Shown one piece after another: positions 17,947 to 28,592 of a DNA stretch of 32,054 nt. Within the stretch, counting starts at the first letter, position 1; each line of letters opens with the position of its first letter. A program made the translations under genes and the position numbers. Under the pieces are notes generated by a model, which saw only the letters and a program-made list of their open reading frames with translations, was not told the origin of the DNA and searched no databases. The DNA is from an uncultured Pelagibacteraceae bacterium (GTDB lineage: Bacteria > Pseudomonadota > Alphaproteobacteria > Pelagibacterales > Pelagibacteraceae): contig CACIJX010000005.1 of the NCBI GenBank assembly GCA_902587085.1, forward strand, positions 1 to 32,054. Reading direction: 5' to 3'.

Positions 17947-19260
17947 TTAAAAACTTAAAGACTTACCTTTGGCAGGTGATATGATCTTATTATTTTCCAT
18001 AACAATTTCACCATTAACTATTGCTGCAACTGGGAATCCTTTAACTTTATAATTATTAAAAGGTGTCCATCCACATTTACTTTCTATCCAATTATCTTTT
18101 ATAACAACCTCTTTATTCATGTCTATAATAGTAAAATCAGCATCATAATTTTCTTTTATGTAACCTTTGTTTTTAATTCCAAATAAATCACATGGATTTT
18201 CACAAACTAACTTAATTAACTGCTCTATTTTTAATTTTCCCTTATTTACATGATCTAACATAACTGGAAGTAAGGTTTGAACTCCTGGCATTCCAGATGG
18301 GGATAAAGGATATTTTCTATTTTTTTCTTCTTTAGTATGTGGAGCATGATCTGATCCTATAGTACTTACCAGAGACTCTTTTACTGCATCCCATAATCTA
18401 TCATAGTGATCTTTAGATCTTAAAGGCGGGTTCATCTGGCTAAAAGTTTTTAGTTTTTCATAACAATCGGGAGCAAATAAAGTTAAGTGTTGTGGTGTAA
18501 TTTCAAATGTAACCCCTGCTCTTTTTTCTGAGAAAAAATCAATTTCTTGTTTAGTTGTTACATGAAGAATATGAATTTTCTTTTTATATTTTTGAGCTAT
18601 TCTTACTACTCTTTTTGTAGACTCTAGTGCACATTCTTCATTTCTCCAAACTGGGTGTGAAGTTACGTCTCCTTCTTTAATAAATTTTTTCCTAGATAAA
18701 AGAATATTTTCATCTTCAGAATGTACTGAGATAATCTTGCTACTATTTGATATAACTTTTTCTATATCCTTTTCCTGACTTACTAATAGGTTCCCTGTTG
18801 AAGATCCTGCAAAAAGTTTCACTCCACAACAACCATCCAAAGTATTAACTGATGCAAGCTCTTTCATATTGTTTGGTGTAGCACCAAAATAAAATGCATA
18901 ATTACAAAACATTCTATCTTTTGCGGCCTTAAGTTTATTATTAAATTCTTTAAAAGTTGATGTTGGAGGATTGGTATTTGGCATTTCAAAAACTGAGGTT
19001 ATCCCTCCTGCAATTGCTGCTCTACTACCGCTCTCTAAATTTTCTGCATCATTTGATCCTGGCTCTCTGAAGTGAACCTGTGTATCAATTGCACCTGGTA
19101 TAACTATTTTGCCTGTAGCATCGAAAACTTTACTGCTATTAAGATCTATTTTTCCTAATTTTTTGATTTTATTACCTGATAAACCTATATCTATATTTCG
19201 AAACTTTCCTTCTGTATAGCAAGATCCATTCTTTATGATGAGACTATAGTTATCAGACAT
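17947..19260 (-). CDS. pyrC: Dihydroorotase (amidohydrolase superfamily, type I-like)
   Basis: VIPGAIDTQVHFREPG, GGITSVFEMPNTNPPT, KIHILHVTT, STIGSDHAPHTKEEK. Confidence 0.85.
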   Translation of the reverse strand: MSDNYSLIIKNGSCYTEGKFRNIDIGLSGNKIKKLGKIDLNSSKVFDATGKIVIPGAIDTQVHFREPGSNDAENLESGSRAAIAGGITSVFEMPNTNPPTSTFKEFNNKLKAAKDRMFCNYAFYFGATPNNMKELASVNTLDGCCGVKLFAGSSTGNLLVSQEKDIEKVISNSSKIISVHSEDENILLSRKKFIKEGDVTSHPVWRNEECALESTKRVVRIAQKYKKKIHILHVTTKQEIDFFSEKRAGVTFEITPQHLTLFAPDCYEKLKTFSQMNPPLRSKDHYDRLWDAVKESLVSTIGSDHAPHTKEEKNRKYPLSPSGMPGVQTLLPVMLDHVNKGKLKIEQLIKLVCENPCDLFGIKNKGYIKENYDADFTIIDMNKEVVIKDNWIESKCGWTPFNNYKVKGFPVAAIVNGEIVMENNKIISPAKGKSLSF

Positions 19261-19297
19261 AATTTGTTAAATATAATATACAATATAAACTTTAAAT

Positions 19298-20176
19298 ATG
19301 AAAAAAGATCAAATATTTTTTTTAAAGGATAGGGGTGTTATTTTTATTGACGGAAAAGACGCCAAAGAATTTTTACAAAATATTGTAACTAATGATATAA
19401 ATAAGGTAAGTAATACCTCAAGTTGTTTTGCCTCATTATTAACCCCACAAGGAAAATACTTGTTTGATTTTATTATAGTTAAACATAAAAATGGTTATTT
19501 TTTAGATTGTGAAAAGGGACAAGCAGATAAATTGGTAGATAGGTTAAATACTTATAAACTCAATTCTAGTATTGAAATATTAAACTTAAGTAATGAGTTC
19601 GAAGTTGCTGTTATAAATAAGGAGAAGTTCCTAAGTTTAGAGGGTTCTAAAGATTTAGAGGGGAACACTATAAAATATAATAATGATACAATTATATTAG
19701 ATCCTAGATTAAAGGATTTGGGTGGAAGAATAATCGCAAATTTAGAAAAGTTAACTATATCAATTAAAGATCTTGGTTTAAAATCAGAAGACCCAAAGAA
19801 CTACTACAATTTAAGTTATAAACTTGGAATTCCACAAATTAATACCCTAAAGCTTCAGGAAAAAATTTTTGGCCTTGAATGTAATTTCGAGCAACTTAAT
19901 GGAATAGATTTCAAGAAAGGTTGTTATGTAGGTCAAGAAAATACTGCAAGAATGAAGTTAAAAAATAAATTAAGAAGAAAATTGTTTCCTTTAAAATCTA
20001 ACGAAAAACTTGGCATCGGAAGCAATGTAACATTCAATAAAATTAATATTGGCAAAGTTTTAATTGATGAACCCCACCCTTTCGCTTTAATTAAACTTTT
20101 TGATCCAAATTTTTCAGAATTTAAAAATAAAGAAATATTAGCTGATAATAAAAAAGTGACTATTATAACTTCTTAA
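19298..20176 (+). CDS. ygfZ: Folate-binding protein YgfZ (Fe-S cluster maintenance)
   Basis: Signature KGCYVGQENTARMKLKNKLRRKLFPL; N-terminal GcvT-like FIDGKDAKEFLQNIVTNDI. Confidence 0.9.
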   Translation: MKKDQIFFLKDRGVIFIDGKDAKEFLQNIVTNDINKVSNTSSCFASLLTPQGKYLFDFIIVKHKNGYFLDCEKGQADKLVDRLNTYKLNSSIEILNLSNEFEVAVINKEKFLSLEGSKDLEGNTIKYNNDTIILDPRLKDLGGRIIANLEKLTISIKDLGLKSEDPKNYYNLSYKLGIPQINTLKLQEKIFGLECNFEQLNGIDFKKGCYVGQENTARMKLKNKLRRKLFPLKSNEKLGIGSNVTFNKINIGKVLIDEPHPFALIKLFDPNFSEFKNKEILADNKKVTIITS

Positions 20177-21033
20177 AAGAATTTAAGTAAAACAACTCCA
20201 GCAAAAATAATCAAAATTGATAAAGTTTTAAGAACTGTAAAGCTCTCTTTAAGAAAGATCGTGCCGATCAACAGTGCTATTATTACGCTTGTTTCTCTTA
20301 AGGCGCTTACTAAAGGTATGGGTGCCTGTGTAAATCCCCACACAATAATTCCATAAACTATATATGATATGGTTCCACCAAACCAAAATAATAATTTAGC
20401 TTCGCTAAAAACTCTTTTAACAACATCTGGTTTGTTCATAATTTTTAAAAGTATGTGAAAAAGTAAAGCGTTAACAATAAATGACCATCCCATAAAGCTC
20501 AAAGGAGAAAAGCTAGCTCTTGCTCCATAACCATCAGCTATGGAATATCCTCCAATAAATAATCCCGTTAGTAATGCAAAACTGATTGCTTTTGCATTTT
20601 TTCTAGCAATCCAAGGAAATAAAGAATGTCGATCTTGAGTGCTTATACTTAAAATTCCAATTGAGATTATAATTATTCCTAATAATTCAAAAGTGCTTAA
20701 CTTTACCCCAAAAAATAACAACAAAACAATTGTGACTACTACAGGTCCAGTTCCTCGCGCAATAGGATAAACTCTTGTGTAGTCACCATATCTATAAGCT
20801 GTAAGCAAAAACCACTGATAGCCCTGATGAATGAGTGCACTTACTAAAATATAAGGTAAACTTTCTATAGCAGGCATTGGTACTAAAAAAATAATAACTA
20901 AAGAAGCAGGAACATGTCCTAAAACAATTGCGGCAACAGCCACGTATTTGTCTTTATGGGACTTGACCATACTGTTCCACAAAGCATGTAAAAATGCTGC
21001 AAATAAAACTGCTAAAAATACAACTGTGCTCAT
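20173..21033 (-). CDS. EamA/DMT-superfamily transporter
   Basis: 286 aa, about 10 TM helices, EamA-like repeats (ALWNSMVK..., RYGDYTRVYPIARGTGPVVV, ...ALRETSVIIALLIGTIFLKE). Confidence 0.87.
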   Translation of the reverse strand: MSTVVFLAVLFAAFLHALWNSMVKSHKDKYVAVAAIVLGHVPASLVIIFLVPMPAIESLPYILVSALIHQGYQWFLLTAYRYGDYTRVYPIARGTGPVVVTIVLLLFFGVKLSTFELLGIIIISIGILSISTQDRHSLFPWIARKNAKAISFALLTGLFIGGYSIADGYGARASFSPLSFMGWSFIVNALLFHILLKIMNKPDVVKRVFSEAKLLFWFGGTISYIVYGIIVWGFTQAPIPLVSALRETSVIIALLIGTIFLKESFTVLKTLSILIIFAGVVLLKFF

Positions 21034-21040
21034 AAATTTT

Positions 21041-21124
21041 TGGTGCGGTCGGAGAGACTCGAACTCTCACGGGAAACCCACACGCCCCTCAAGCGTGCCT
21101 GTCTACCAATTTCAGCACGACCGC
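21041..21124 (-). tRNA. tRNA-Leu (anticodon GAG), CCA encoded
   Basis: Minus strand GCGGTCG...CACGC-TTGAGGG-GCGTG...GAGAGTTCGAGTCTCTC-CGACCGC-ACCA; long class II variable region. Confidence 0.95.
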
Positions 21125-21185
21125 CTTAACTTATATGCGACAATAAATGAATGACTTTTTATGTTCAAGTTGATAAATTATTTGC

Positions 21186-22160
21186 ATGTCGTCAGAGAAT
21201 TTAAATCAAATATATAATAAGATTTCTTCAGTTGTTCCTGAGGTTGAATGGAAGTTTCATGCCCCTTTGATTGAAAAGATTAATAAATTAAAAACAGAAA
21301 AAGACGCAGTTATTTTAGCTCACAATTATCAAACTCCTGAAATTTATCATGGTATTGCAGATATTTCGGCTGACTCTCTTGCGTTAGCATTGGAAGCAGC
21401 TAAAACTAAAGCTAAGATTATTGTTTTATGTGGAGTCCATTTTATGGCAGAGACTGCAAAGTTAATGAGCCCAGAAAAAAAAGTTTTAATTCCGGATATG
21501 CAGGCAGGCTGCTCTCTTGCAGAATCTATTACTGGAGCAGATGTAAGAATGCTCAAAGAGAAATACCCTGGTGTTCCGGTAGTTTCATACGTTAATACTT
21601 CAGCTGATGTAAAAGCAGAATCTGATGTTTGTTGTACATCTGCCAATGCAGTTAAAGTTGTTGAGTCTCTAAAATCAGATAAAGTAATTTTTCTACCGGA
21701 TCATTATTTGGCAAATTATGTTCAAAAAAATACAAAGGTAAAAATTATTTCTTGGCAAGGTACATGTATGGTTCATGAGAAATTTACAGGTAAAGAGATA
21801 GAAGACATTAAAAAGGAAAACCCTGACATAGAAGTTATTGCTCATCCTGAGTGTCCTCCGGATGTAATTAGTGCCTCGGATTTTGCCGGATCAACTTCGA
21901 GTATGGTTAATTATGTTAAAAAAAATCAACCAAAAAAAGTATTGCTAGTTACCGAATGTACTATGAGTGATAATGTTCAAGTTGATAATCCAAACGTTCA
22001 ATTCATTAGACCATGTAATCTTTGCCCACATATGAAAAAAATTACTCTAAGTAAGGTTTATGATTGCTTAAAAAATGAAACCAATGAAATTAAGATTGGT
22101 CATAATATTGCAGAAATGGCAAGAAAATCCGTTTTGAAAATGGCTGAAATTGGTAGATAA
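21186..22160 (+). CDS. nadA: Quinolinate synthase A
   Basis: AVILAHNYQTPEIYHGIADISADSLALA, CGVHFMAETAKLMSPEKKVLIPD, AHPECPPDV, CNLCPHMKKITL. Confidence 0.96.
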   Translation: MSSENLNQIYNKISSVVPEVEWKFHAPLIEKINKLKTEKDAVILAHNYQTPEIYHGIADISADSLALALEAAKTKAKIIVLCGVHFMAETAKLMSPEKKVLIPDMQAGCSLAESITGADVRMLKEKYPGVPVVSYVNTSADVKAESDVCCTSANAVKVVESLKSDKVIFLPDHYLANYVQKNTKVKIISWQGTCMVHEKFTGKEIEDIKKENPDIEVIAHPECPPDVISASDFAGSTSSMVNYVKKNQPKKVLLVTECTMSDNVQVDNPNVQFIRPCNLCPHMKKITLSKVYDCLKNETNEIKIGHNIAEMARKSVLKMAEIGR

Positions 22161-22166
22161 TTTTGA

Positions 22167-23003
22167 GTGCAAAAAATAAATAATAAATACATTAAACATA
22201 TAGTATACCAAGCTCTTAAGGAGGATCTAAAACCCTCTGGAGATATTACAACTAGAAATATTAAAAATAAAAAAATTACTGCAAAAATAATTGTTGGGCA
22301 AAATTGTATATTAGGTGGATTAAATTTTGCTAAGCAAACCTTTAAAACTTCAGATAAAAAAGTTGCCTTTAAGTTAAAATCCAAAGATGGGCGAAAATTA
22401 AATAAAGGTAAAATAGTTGCTGTATTGAAAGGCAATGCATCAAGTATCCTTAAAGCTGAAAGAGTTGCACTTAATTTTCTTGGATTAATTTCAGGAGTTG
22501 CAACAGCAACAAACCAATTTGTAAAAAAAATAAAAGGAAAATCTTGTAAAATATGTTGTACAAGAAAAACTTTTCCAAATTTAAGAGTTTTACAAAAATA
22601 TGGGGTTAAGTTAGGTGGGGGCGTTAATCATAGATTTAATTTGAGTGATGAAATTTTGATAAAAGATAATCATATAGCTGTAGGTAGGAATATTCGTGAT
22701 CTAGTTAAAAAAACTATTAAAAAAAGAAAGGGAAAAAAAATAACTGTAGAAGTGGATAATCTCAGTCAGTTTAAAAAAATTATAGGACTAAAATTTAATA
22801 GAGTTTTATTTGACAATATGAGCACTAAAAATTTAAGAAAAGCAGTAAAAATTTCAAAAAGATTTTATGAAACTGAAGCTTCTGGAGGTGTAAACCTAAA
22901 CAATGTAAGAAAAATTGCGGCGACTGGTGTTCATAGGATTTCTGTTGGACAGATAACTCACAGTGCTCCTACAATTGACTTTAAATTAGATTTTATCTCC
23001 TAA
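22167..23003 (+). CDS. nadC: Nicotinate-nucleotide pyrophosphorylase (carboxylating), GTG start
   Basis: LKPSGDITTRNI, ERVALNFLGLISGVAT, CCTRKTFPNLRVLQKYGVKLGGGVNHRFNLSDEILIKDNHI. Confidence 0.95.
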   Translation: MQKINNKYIKHIVYQALKEDLKPSGDITTRNIKNKKITAKIIVGQNCILGGLNFAKQTFKTSDKKVAFKLKSKDGRKLNKGKIVAVLKGNASSILKAERVALNFLGLISGVATATNQFVKKIKGKSCKICCTRKTFPNLRVLQKYGVKLGGGVNHRFNLSDEILIKDNHIAVGRNIRDLVKKTIKKRKGKKITVEVDNLSQFKKIIGLKFNRVLFDNMSTKNLRKAVKISKRFYETEASGGVNLNNVRKIAATGVHRISVGQITHSAPTIDFKLDFIS

Positions 23004-25653
23004 GTGCAGCTTGAGCTGCGGCTAATCTTGCAATTGGAACTCTGAAAGGTGAACAAGAAACATAGTTAATTCCAGCTTTAGAACAAAATTCTATACTTCT
23101 TGGATCGCCACCATGTTCACCGCAAATTCCTAATTTGAGTTTTTTATTCTGTTTTTTGCCTCTTTGCGAAGCAATTTTAACTAATTCCCCAACACCGTCT
23201 TTATCTATACTAACAAATGGATCATCTTCAAAAATTTTATGATCTATATAGTCTCCTAAAAATTTACCTGAGTCGTCTCGGCTAATTCCAAATGTAGTTT
23301 GTGTTAAATCATTTGTTCCAAAGCTGAAAAAATCAGCATATTTTGATATTGGAGCTGCTCGCAATGCCGCTCTTGGTAACTCAATCATTGTACCAACAAA
23401 ATAATTAATTTTTATCTTACTTTCCTTTTGAATTTCATCTGCTACCTTATTAACCAATTTTCTCATTATTCCCAATTCATCTTCGGTAGAAACTAATGGT
23501 ATCATTATTTCAGGTATTATTGACTCAACGTTTTCTTTTTTACATTCAATTAACGCTGTAAAAATTGCTCTACATTGCATCTCATAAATTTCAGGAAAAG
23601 AAATACCAAGTCTACATCCTCTATGACCTAGCATAGGGTTTTGTTCATGTAATTCTGCCACTCTATTCTTTATTTCCTTAACACCTAAATTTAAAGATCT
23701 AGCAACTTCCTCCATGTCTTTATCAGTCTTCGGTAAAAATTCATGTAATGGTGGATCTAAAAGTCTAACTGTTACAGGTAAACCTTTCATTATTTTAAAA
23801 ATTTCTTTAAAATCATTTTTTTGATGAGGAAGCAATTTATCCAATGCTATTTTTCTATCATCTAAATGTTTTGACAAAATCATTTGTCTCACTGAGAGAA
23901 TTCTCTCGTCATCAAAAAACATGTGTTCAGTTCTACACAGACCAATACCTTCAGCACCAAAATTTCTTGCGATTTTCGTATCTTTAGGGGTTTCAGCATT
24001 TGTTCTGATTTTTAATTTTCTGAAATCATCTGCCCACTTCATGATTATTGAAAAGTATCCGGAGATATCTGGTTTTACAGTAGGAACCAAGCCTCTCATA
24101 ACCTGACCTGTTCCACCATCAATAGTAATTATATCTCCCTCTTTAATTGTTAGGTCTCCAACCTTGAATTCTTTAGCTTCATAATCAATATTAATTTCTC
24201 CTGAGCCACAAACACATGGTCTTCCCATGCCTCTAGCGACTACTGCAGCATGACTTGTCATTCCACCTCTTGCAGTTAAAATTCCTTTGGCTGCATGCAT
24301 ACCATGTATATCCTCCGGTGATGTTTCTAGTCTTACTAAAATTGTGTCTTCTTTTTTGTTATTCATATTCTCGGCTTCATCAGCACTAAAAACCACTTTT
24401 CCGCTTGCTGCTCCGGGTGAGGCAGGTAATCCTTTTGCTATCACTTCCTTTTTCACTTTTTCATCTAAGGTAGGATGTAAAAGTGTATCCAAAGTGTTGG
24501 GGTCTATTCTTAAGATTGCATCCTTTTTTGATATTAATTTTTCCTTAACCATATCAACAGCAATTTTTATTGCAGCTTTAGCTGTGCGCTTTCCACTGCG
24601 AGTTTGTAACATCCAAAGTTTATTATTTTCAACAGTAAATTCGATGTCCTGCATATCTCTATAATGTTTTTCTAATCTAATGAATACTTTTTTTAGCTCT
24701 TTAAAAACTTCCGGCATAGTTTCTTCCATAGATTTTTCTTGGGCACCTGCATCCTCTTTTGCTTTTCTTGTTATATATCTTGGAGTTCTACTTCCAGCTA
24801 CGACATCCTCTCCCTGAGCATTGATAAGGTATTCTCCAAAAAAATTATTTTCACCAGTTGATGGATTTCTTGTAAATGCTACACCTGTAGCACAATCATT
24901 TCCCATGTTTCCAAATACCATCGATTGAATATTAACGGCAGTTCCCCAATCCCCTGGAATTTGATTAAATTTTCTATAGGTATTTGCTCTTTTGCTTTCC
25001 CAAGATAAAAAAACTGCCCTTATTGCACCAAACAACTGTTCATAAACATTTTGAGGAAAGTTCTTTCCTGTTTTTTCTAAAATTAAATCTTTAAAGTTTT
25101 TTATAAGACCGTTCCAATCATCAGAATTTAGCTCTGTATCCTGCAAAACACCCTTGGTTAATTTATAATTATCAATCATTTCCTCAAAAAAATGGCTTTC
25201 GATATCTAAAACTACGTTTCCGTACATTTGTATAAATCTTCTATAACTATCTTTTGCAAATCTTTCATTCGCAGTTTTTTTTGATAATGCATCGACAGTT
25301 TTATCATTGAGACCTAAATTCAAAATAGTATCCATCATTCCTGGCATGGAAACTCTTGAACCAGACCTAACTGATACTAATAAAGGATTTTTATTGTCCC
25401 CAAATTTTTTCCCAGTGCTAAATTCAATATTTTTTAAAGCTTTTTTAATTTCATTAAGTATTTTTGGCGGTAGTTTCTTTTTATTATTATAAAAAATTTT
25501 GCACATTTCTGTTGAGATTGTGAAACCAGGAGGTACTGGTAAACCTAATCTTGCCATCTCAGCTAAATTGGCACCTTTTCCCCCTAAAATATTTCTAGAA
25601 TTTAAAACTTTTTTTGCTTTTTTATCTCCAAAACTAAATATGTATTTTGACAT
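22993..25653 (-). CDS. ppdK: Pyruvate, phosphate dikinase
   Basis: 886 aa; LGGKGANLAEMARLGLPVPPGFTIST, LTARGGMTSHAAVVARGMGRPCVCG (catalytic His), GICGEHGGDPRSIEFC. Confidence 0.97.
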   Translation of the reverse strand: MSKYIFSFGDKKAKKVLNSRNILGGKGANLAEMARLGLPVPPGFTISTEMCKIFYNNKKKLPPKILNEIKKALKNIEFSTGKKFGDNKNPLLVSVRSGSRVSMPGMMDTILNLGLNDKTVDALSKKTANERFAKDSYRRFIQMYGNVVLDIESHFFEEMIDNYKLTKGVLQDTELNSDDWNGLIKNFKDLILEKTGKNFPQNVYEQLFGAIRAVFLSWESKRANTYRKFNQIPGDWGTAVNIQSMVFGNMGNDCATGVAFTRNPSTGENNFFGEYLINAQGEDVVAGSRTPRYITRKAKEDAGAQEKSMEETMPEVFKELKKVFIRLEKHYRDMQDIEFTVENNKLWMLQTRSGKRTAKAAIKIAVDMVKEKLISKKDAILRIDPNTLDTLLHPTLDEKVKKEVIAKGLPASPGAASGKVVFSADEAENMNNKKEDTILVRLETSPEDIHGMHAAKGILTARGGMTSHAAVVARGMGRPCVCGSGEINIDYEAKEFKVGDLTIKEGDIITIDGGTGQVMRGLVPTVKPDISGYFSIIMKWADDFRKLKIRTNAETPKDTKIARNFGAEGIGLCRTEHMFFDDERILSVRQMILSKHLDDRKIALDKLLPHQKNDFKEIFKIMKGLPVTVRLLDPPLHEFLPKTDKDMEEVARSLNLGVKEIKNRVAELHEQNPMLGHRGCRLGISFPEIYEMQCRAIFTALIECKKENVESIIPEIMIPLVSTEDELGIMRKLVNKVADEIQKESKIKINYFVGTMIELPRAALRAAPISKYADFFSFGTNDLTQTTFGISRDDSGKFLGDYIDHKIFEDDPFVSIDKDGVGELVKIASQRGKKQNKKLKLGICGEHGGDPRSIEFCSKAGINYVSCSPFRVPIARLAAAQAALRR

Positions 25654-27707
25654 CAGGTTCCTTCTAATTTTGAAAAATCTACAAAACTATTAAAAGTAGT
25701 ACATAATATTTGTAGCAACTCCAAGCGATTATTTTTTATATCTTTATTTTCATCATTTACCTTAACATTTTCAAAAAACTTATCTGTTGACAATTTAGTG
25801 TCTGACAAGAGTTTTAGATGATTTTCGTAATTTTTCTTTTCATCCTTAAGTGTAAACTCCTTTCGGATAGTATTTATTCTCTCAAAGAGCTCTTTTTCTT
25901 CTTCATATTTAAAAAGAACAGCGTCAGGCCCATTCCTCGAAATAGATTTTTCATGCTCTAATATATTAGAAGCCCTTTTATAGGTTGATACAGCATTTTT
26001 TCCTAAGTCCTTTGAGATAAATTTATTCATTATCAAAGTTTTTTGATAAAGTTCCAAGAAATTGTCATTTAAATGTGAGCTCACAGAAGCCTCTATAATA
26101 TCTGTTCTAATTTTTTTCTCTTTAAGTATATTCTTCATTCTTTCTCTAAAAAATAAGATTAATTCTTTTTGTACTTGACTGTTTATCTCTTTAACCCCTT
26201 GATCAAAATAAATTTTTAGTGAATACTCAATTAAGTCTGATAATTTAACCACAAGATTATTTTCAATTATAGTTCTTAACAACCCGATTGCTGCTCTTCT
26301 TAGTGCGAATGGATCTTTTGAACTTGTTGGTTTCTGATTTATTAAGAAAAAACCAACCAAAGTATCTAGCTTATCAATAATTGAAAGAGCATAACTGACT
26401 GGTTTTTTTGAAACAGGTGATGAAATATTAGTTGGTAAATAATGGTCACTTATAGCACGAGATACTTCTTCTTCGAAACCTTGGCTAATAGCAAAATATT
26501 TTCCCATCACACCTTGAAGTTCTGGAAACTCACCCACTAATCCTGAAACAAGATCAGATTTAGAAACTGATGCTGCTATTTCTACTTTTTCTTTATTCAA
26601 ATTTAGTTGATCGGAAATAAAATATGCCATCTTTCTTAACCTTTGAGTTTTATCAAAAATTGATCCTAAATTTTCATAAAAATTTACCTTTTTTAATTTG
26701 TTAATTTGTTTTATTAGATTTAAAGACCTATCTTTTTCCCAAAAAAATCTTGCATCAGAAAGCCTAGCCTCTACAACTCTTTCATTGCCTATTTTAATTA
26801 ATTTTTTATCATCCTTATTATTGGTAACTATAAGAAATTCATTTCGCATTCTATCTTTTTGATCAATTAAAGTGAAATATCTTTGATGAGATTGCAAAGT
26901 TGATTTGATGATCTCTTTAGGTAATTTTAGGTAATTTTCATCAAACTTTGCAACTATAACTGAGGGTTTGTCTACTAAATTAGCAACCTCAGTAAGTAAT
27001 GATTTGTCGATAGATTCTTTGTAGAATTTGCTTTTACATACAGAGCTAATTTTTTGTGAAATAAACTTCTCTCTTTGGTTATGATCTAAAATAATTCGAT
27101 TATTTATTAAAAAGTTTTTGTATTCACCTAAGTCTTTAATTTTTTTTTGTTTTATATCACCATATTCCTCTAAAAGAGTAAAATTTACGGTTTCTAAATG
27201 AGAGAATTTAAATCTTAAAATTTTTTTATTGAAAATTGCCATTATTGACCTCAATGGGCGTCCCCAGTTTAAGTCATAATCAGACCATCTCATAGATTTT
27301 TTCCATGATATTTCCCTCAACAATTGAGGTATTGAATTTGCCAATTCATATTCAGTATCAATTACTTTTGCCTTTATTTTTGCAAAATAGAAAAAGCCTT
27401 TTTCTAATTTTTTTTTATAAAGTTGACTAATAGGTATATTTTTTGAATTTGCAAAACTCTTAACAATATTATCTGACACTCCCTCTTTTGGCCCCTTAAC
27501 TTCTAATGCTTGCGTTCTAATTTTATTTGGTAAATTTGTTATAAAAACTGTCAGTCTTGTTGGCGTAGAATAGACATGCAAATCTTTATATTTTAAATTT
27601 AAATCTGATAAATTTTTTGTAAATAGTTTTTCTAATTGTAATCTTGCACTAATTTGCAAAGTTGGTGGTATTTCCTCGCTGTAAAGTTCAATTAAAAGTT
27701 CTGACAT
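25653..27707 (-). CDS. glyS: Glycyl-tRNA synthetase beta subunit
   Basis: ELLIELYSEEIPPTLQ, GPKEGVSDN, SDARFFWEKD, DKLDTLVGFF...PTSSKDPFALRRAAIGLLR. Confidence 0.96.
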   Translation of the reverse strand: MSELLIELYSEEIPPTLQISARLQLEKLFTKNLSDLNLKYKDLHVYSTPTRLTVFITNLPNKIRTQALEVKGPKEGVSDNIVKSFANSKNIPISQLYKKKLEKGFFYFAKIKAKVIDTEYELANSIPQLLREISWKKSMRWSDYDLNWGRPLRSIMAIFNKKILRFKFSHLETVNFTLLEEYGDIKQKKIKDLGEYKNFLINNRIILDHNQREKFISQKISSVCKSKFYKESIDKSLLTEVANLVDKPSVIVAKFDENYLKLPKEIIKSTLQSHQRYFTLIDQKDRMRNEFLIVTNNKDDKKLIKIGNERVVEARLSDARFFWEKDRSLNLIKQINKLKKVNFYENLGSIFDKTQRLRKMAYFISDQLNLNKEKVEIAASVSKSDLVSGLVGEFPELQGVMGKYFAISQGFEEEVSRAISDHYLPTNISSPVSKKPVSYALSIIDKLDTLVGFFLINQKPTSSKDPFALRRAAIGLLRTIIENNLVVKLSDLIEYSLKIYFDQGVKEINSQVQKELILFFRERMKNILKEKKIRTDIIEASVSSHLNDNFLELYQKTLIMNKFISKDLGKNAVSTYKRASNILEHEKSISRNGPDAVLFKYEEEKELFERINTIRKEFTLKDEKKNYENHLKLLSDTKLSTDKFFENVKVNDENKDIKNNRLELLQILCTTFNSFVDFSKLEGT

Positions 27708-28592
27708 TTATTCTTCTTGATTTTCTAACCATGTAGATCCTGATCCTTTTGCAAGATCTCTTATTCTATTTATATATCCGGTTCTCTCCGCTACAGAAAT
27801 GACTCCTCTTGAATCTAATAAATTAAATATATGACTGGCTTTTAAGCATTGATCATAAGCAGGTAATGAAAGTTTTTTTTCAAGTAGAGATTTGCATTCG
27901 GTTTCTGCAATTTCAAAATTTTTGAGAAGATGATCTGTATTTGCATAATCAAAATTATACGCTGAAAACTCTTTTTCTGATTGAAGATAAACATCTTTAT
28001 ATTTTACTCCTTCACTGTTCCAGTCAATATCAAATACATTTTTTTTTGATTGAACAAACATACAAATTCTTTCTAAACCATAGGTTAGTTCTACTGATAC
28101 CGGATTACAGTCAATTCCTGTCATTTTTTGAAAATAGGTAAATTGAGTGATCTCCATTCCATCACACCATACTTCCCATCCGAGTCCAGCCGCTCCTAAA
28201 GTAGGACTCTCCCAATCGTCTTCTACAAATCTAACATCATGATCCTTAACTTTAATTCCTATGGCTGATAAACTTTTTAAATAAATCTGTTTAATGTTTT
28301 TTGGTGACGGTTTTATTATAACTTGGTACTGATAATAGTGTTGTAAACGATTTGGATTTTTCCCATATCTACCATCAGTAGGCCTTCTTGACGGTTGGAC
28401 ATAAGCTGCCTTCCATGGTTTAGTTCCAAGTGAACGAAGTGTGGTTGCTGGATGAAATGTACCTGCTCCAACTTCAACATCGTAAGGTTGTAAAATTATA
28501 CAACCATACTTGCTCCAAAATTTTTGTAAGTTAAAAACTAAATCTTGAAAAGTTATATAATTTTTTTTTTTACTTTTAATTTTTTTTGGCAT
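27708..28592 (-). CDS. glyQ: Glycyl-tRNA synthetase alpha subunit
   Basis: [83 protein letters not shown]. Confidence 0.97.
   Translation of the reverse strand: MPKKIKSKKKNYITFQDLVFNLQKFWSKYGCIILQPYDVEVGAGTFHPATTLRSLGTKPWKAAYVQPSRRPTDGRYGKNPNRLQHYYQYQVIIKPSPKNIKQIYLKSLSAIGIKVKDHDVRFVEDDWESPTLGAAGLGWEVWCDGMEITQFTYFQKMTGIDCNPVSVELTYGLERICMFVQSKKNVFDIDWNSEGVKYKDVYLQSEKEFSAYNFDYANTDHLLKNFEIAETECKSLLEKKLSLPAYDQCLKASHIFNLLDSRGVISVAERTGYINRIRDLAKGSGSTWLENQEE

Noticed and set aside
21041-21124. tRNA-Leu as integration site for a genomic island
   Set aside because: No integrase, no partial tRNA duplication and flanking genes are core functions.
20948-21154. ORF on + strand covering the eamA start and the tRNA
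   Set aside because: Overlaps tRNA-Leu and antisense to the transporter.
23921-25693. ORFs 23921..24106, 24287..24664, 25307..25492, 25499..25693 on + strand
   Set aside because: Antisense to ppdK; random open frames.
26908-26940. Tandem repeat TTTAGGTAAT-TTTAGGTAAT in glyS
   Set aside because: Short, within a conserved coding frame (ENYLKLPKEI); likely coincidence of AT-rich codons.
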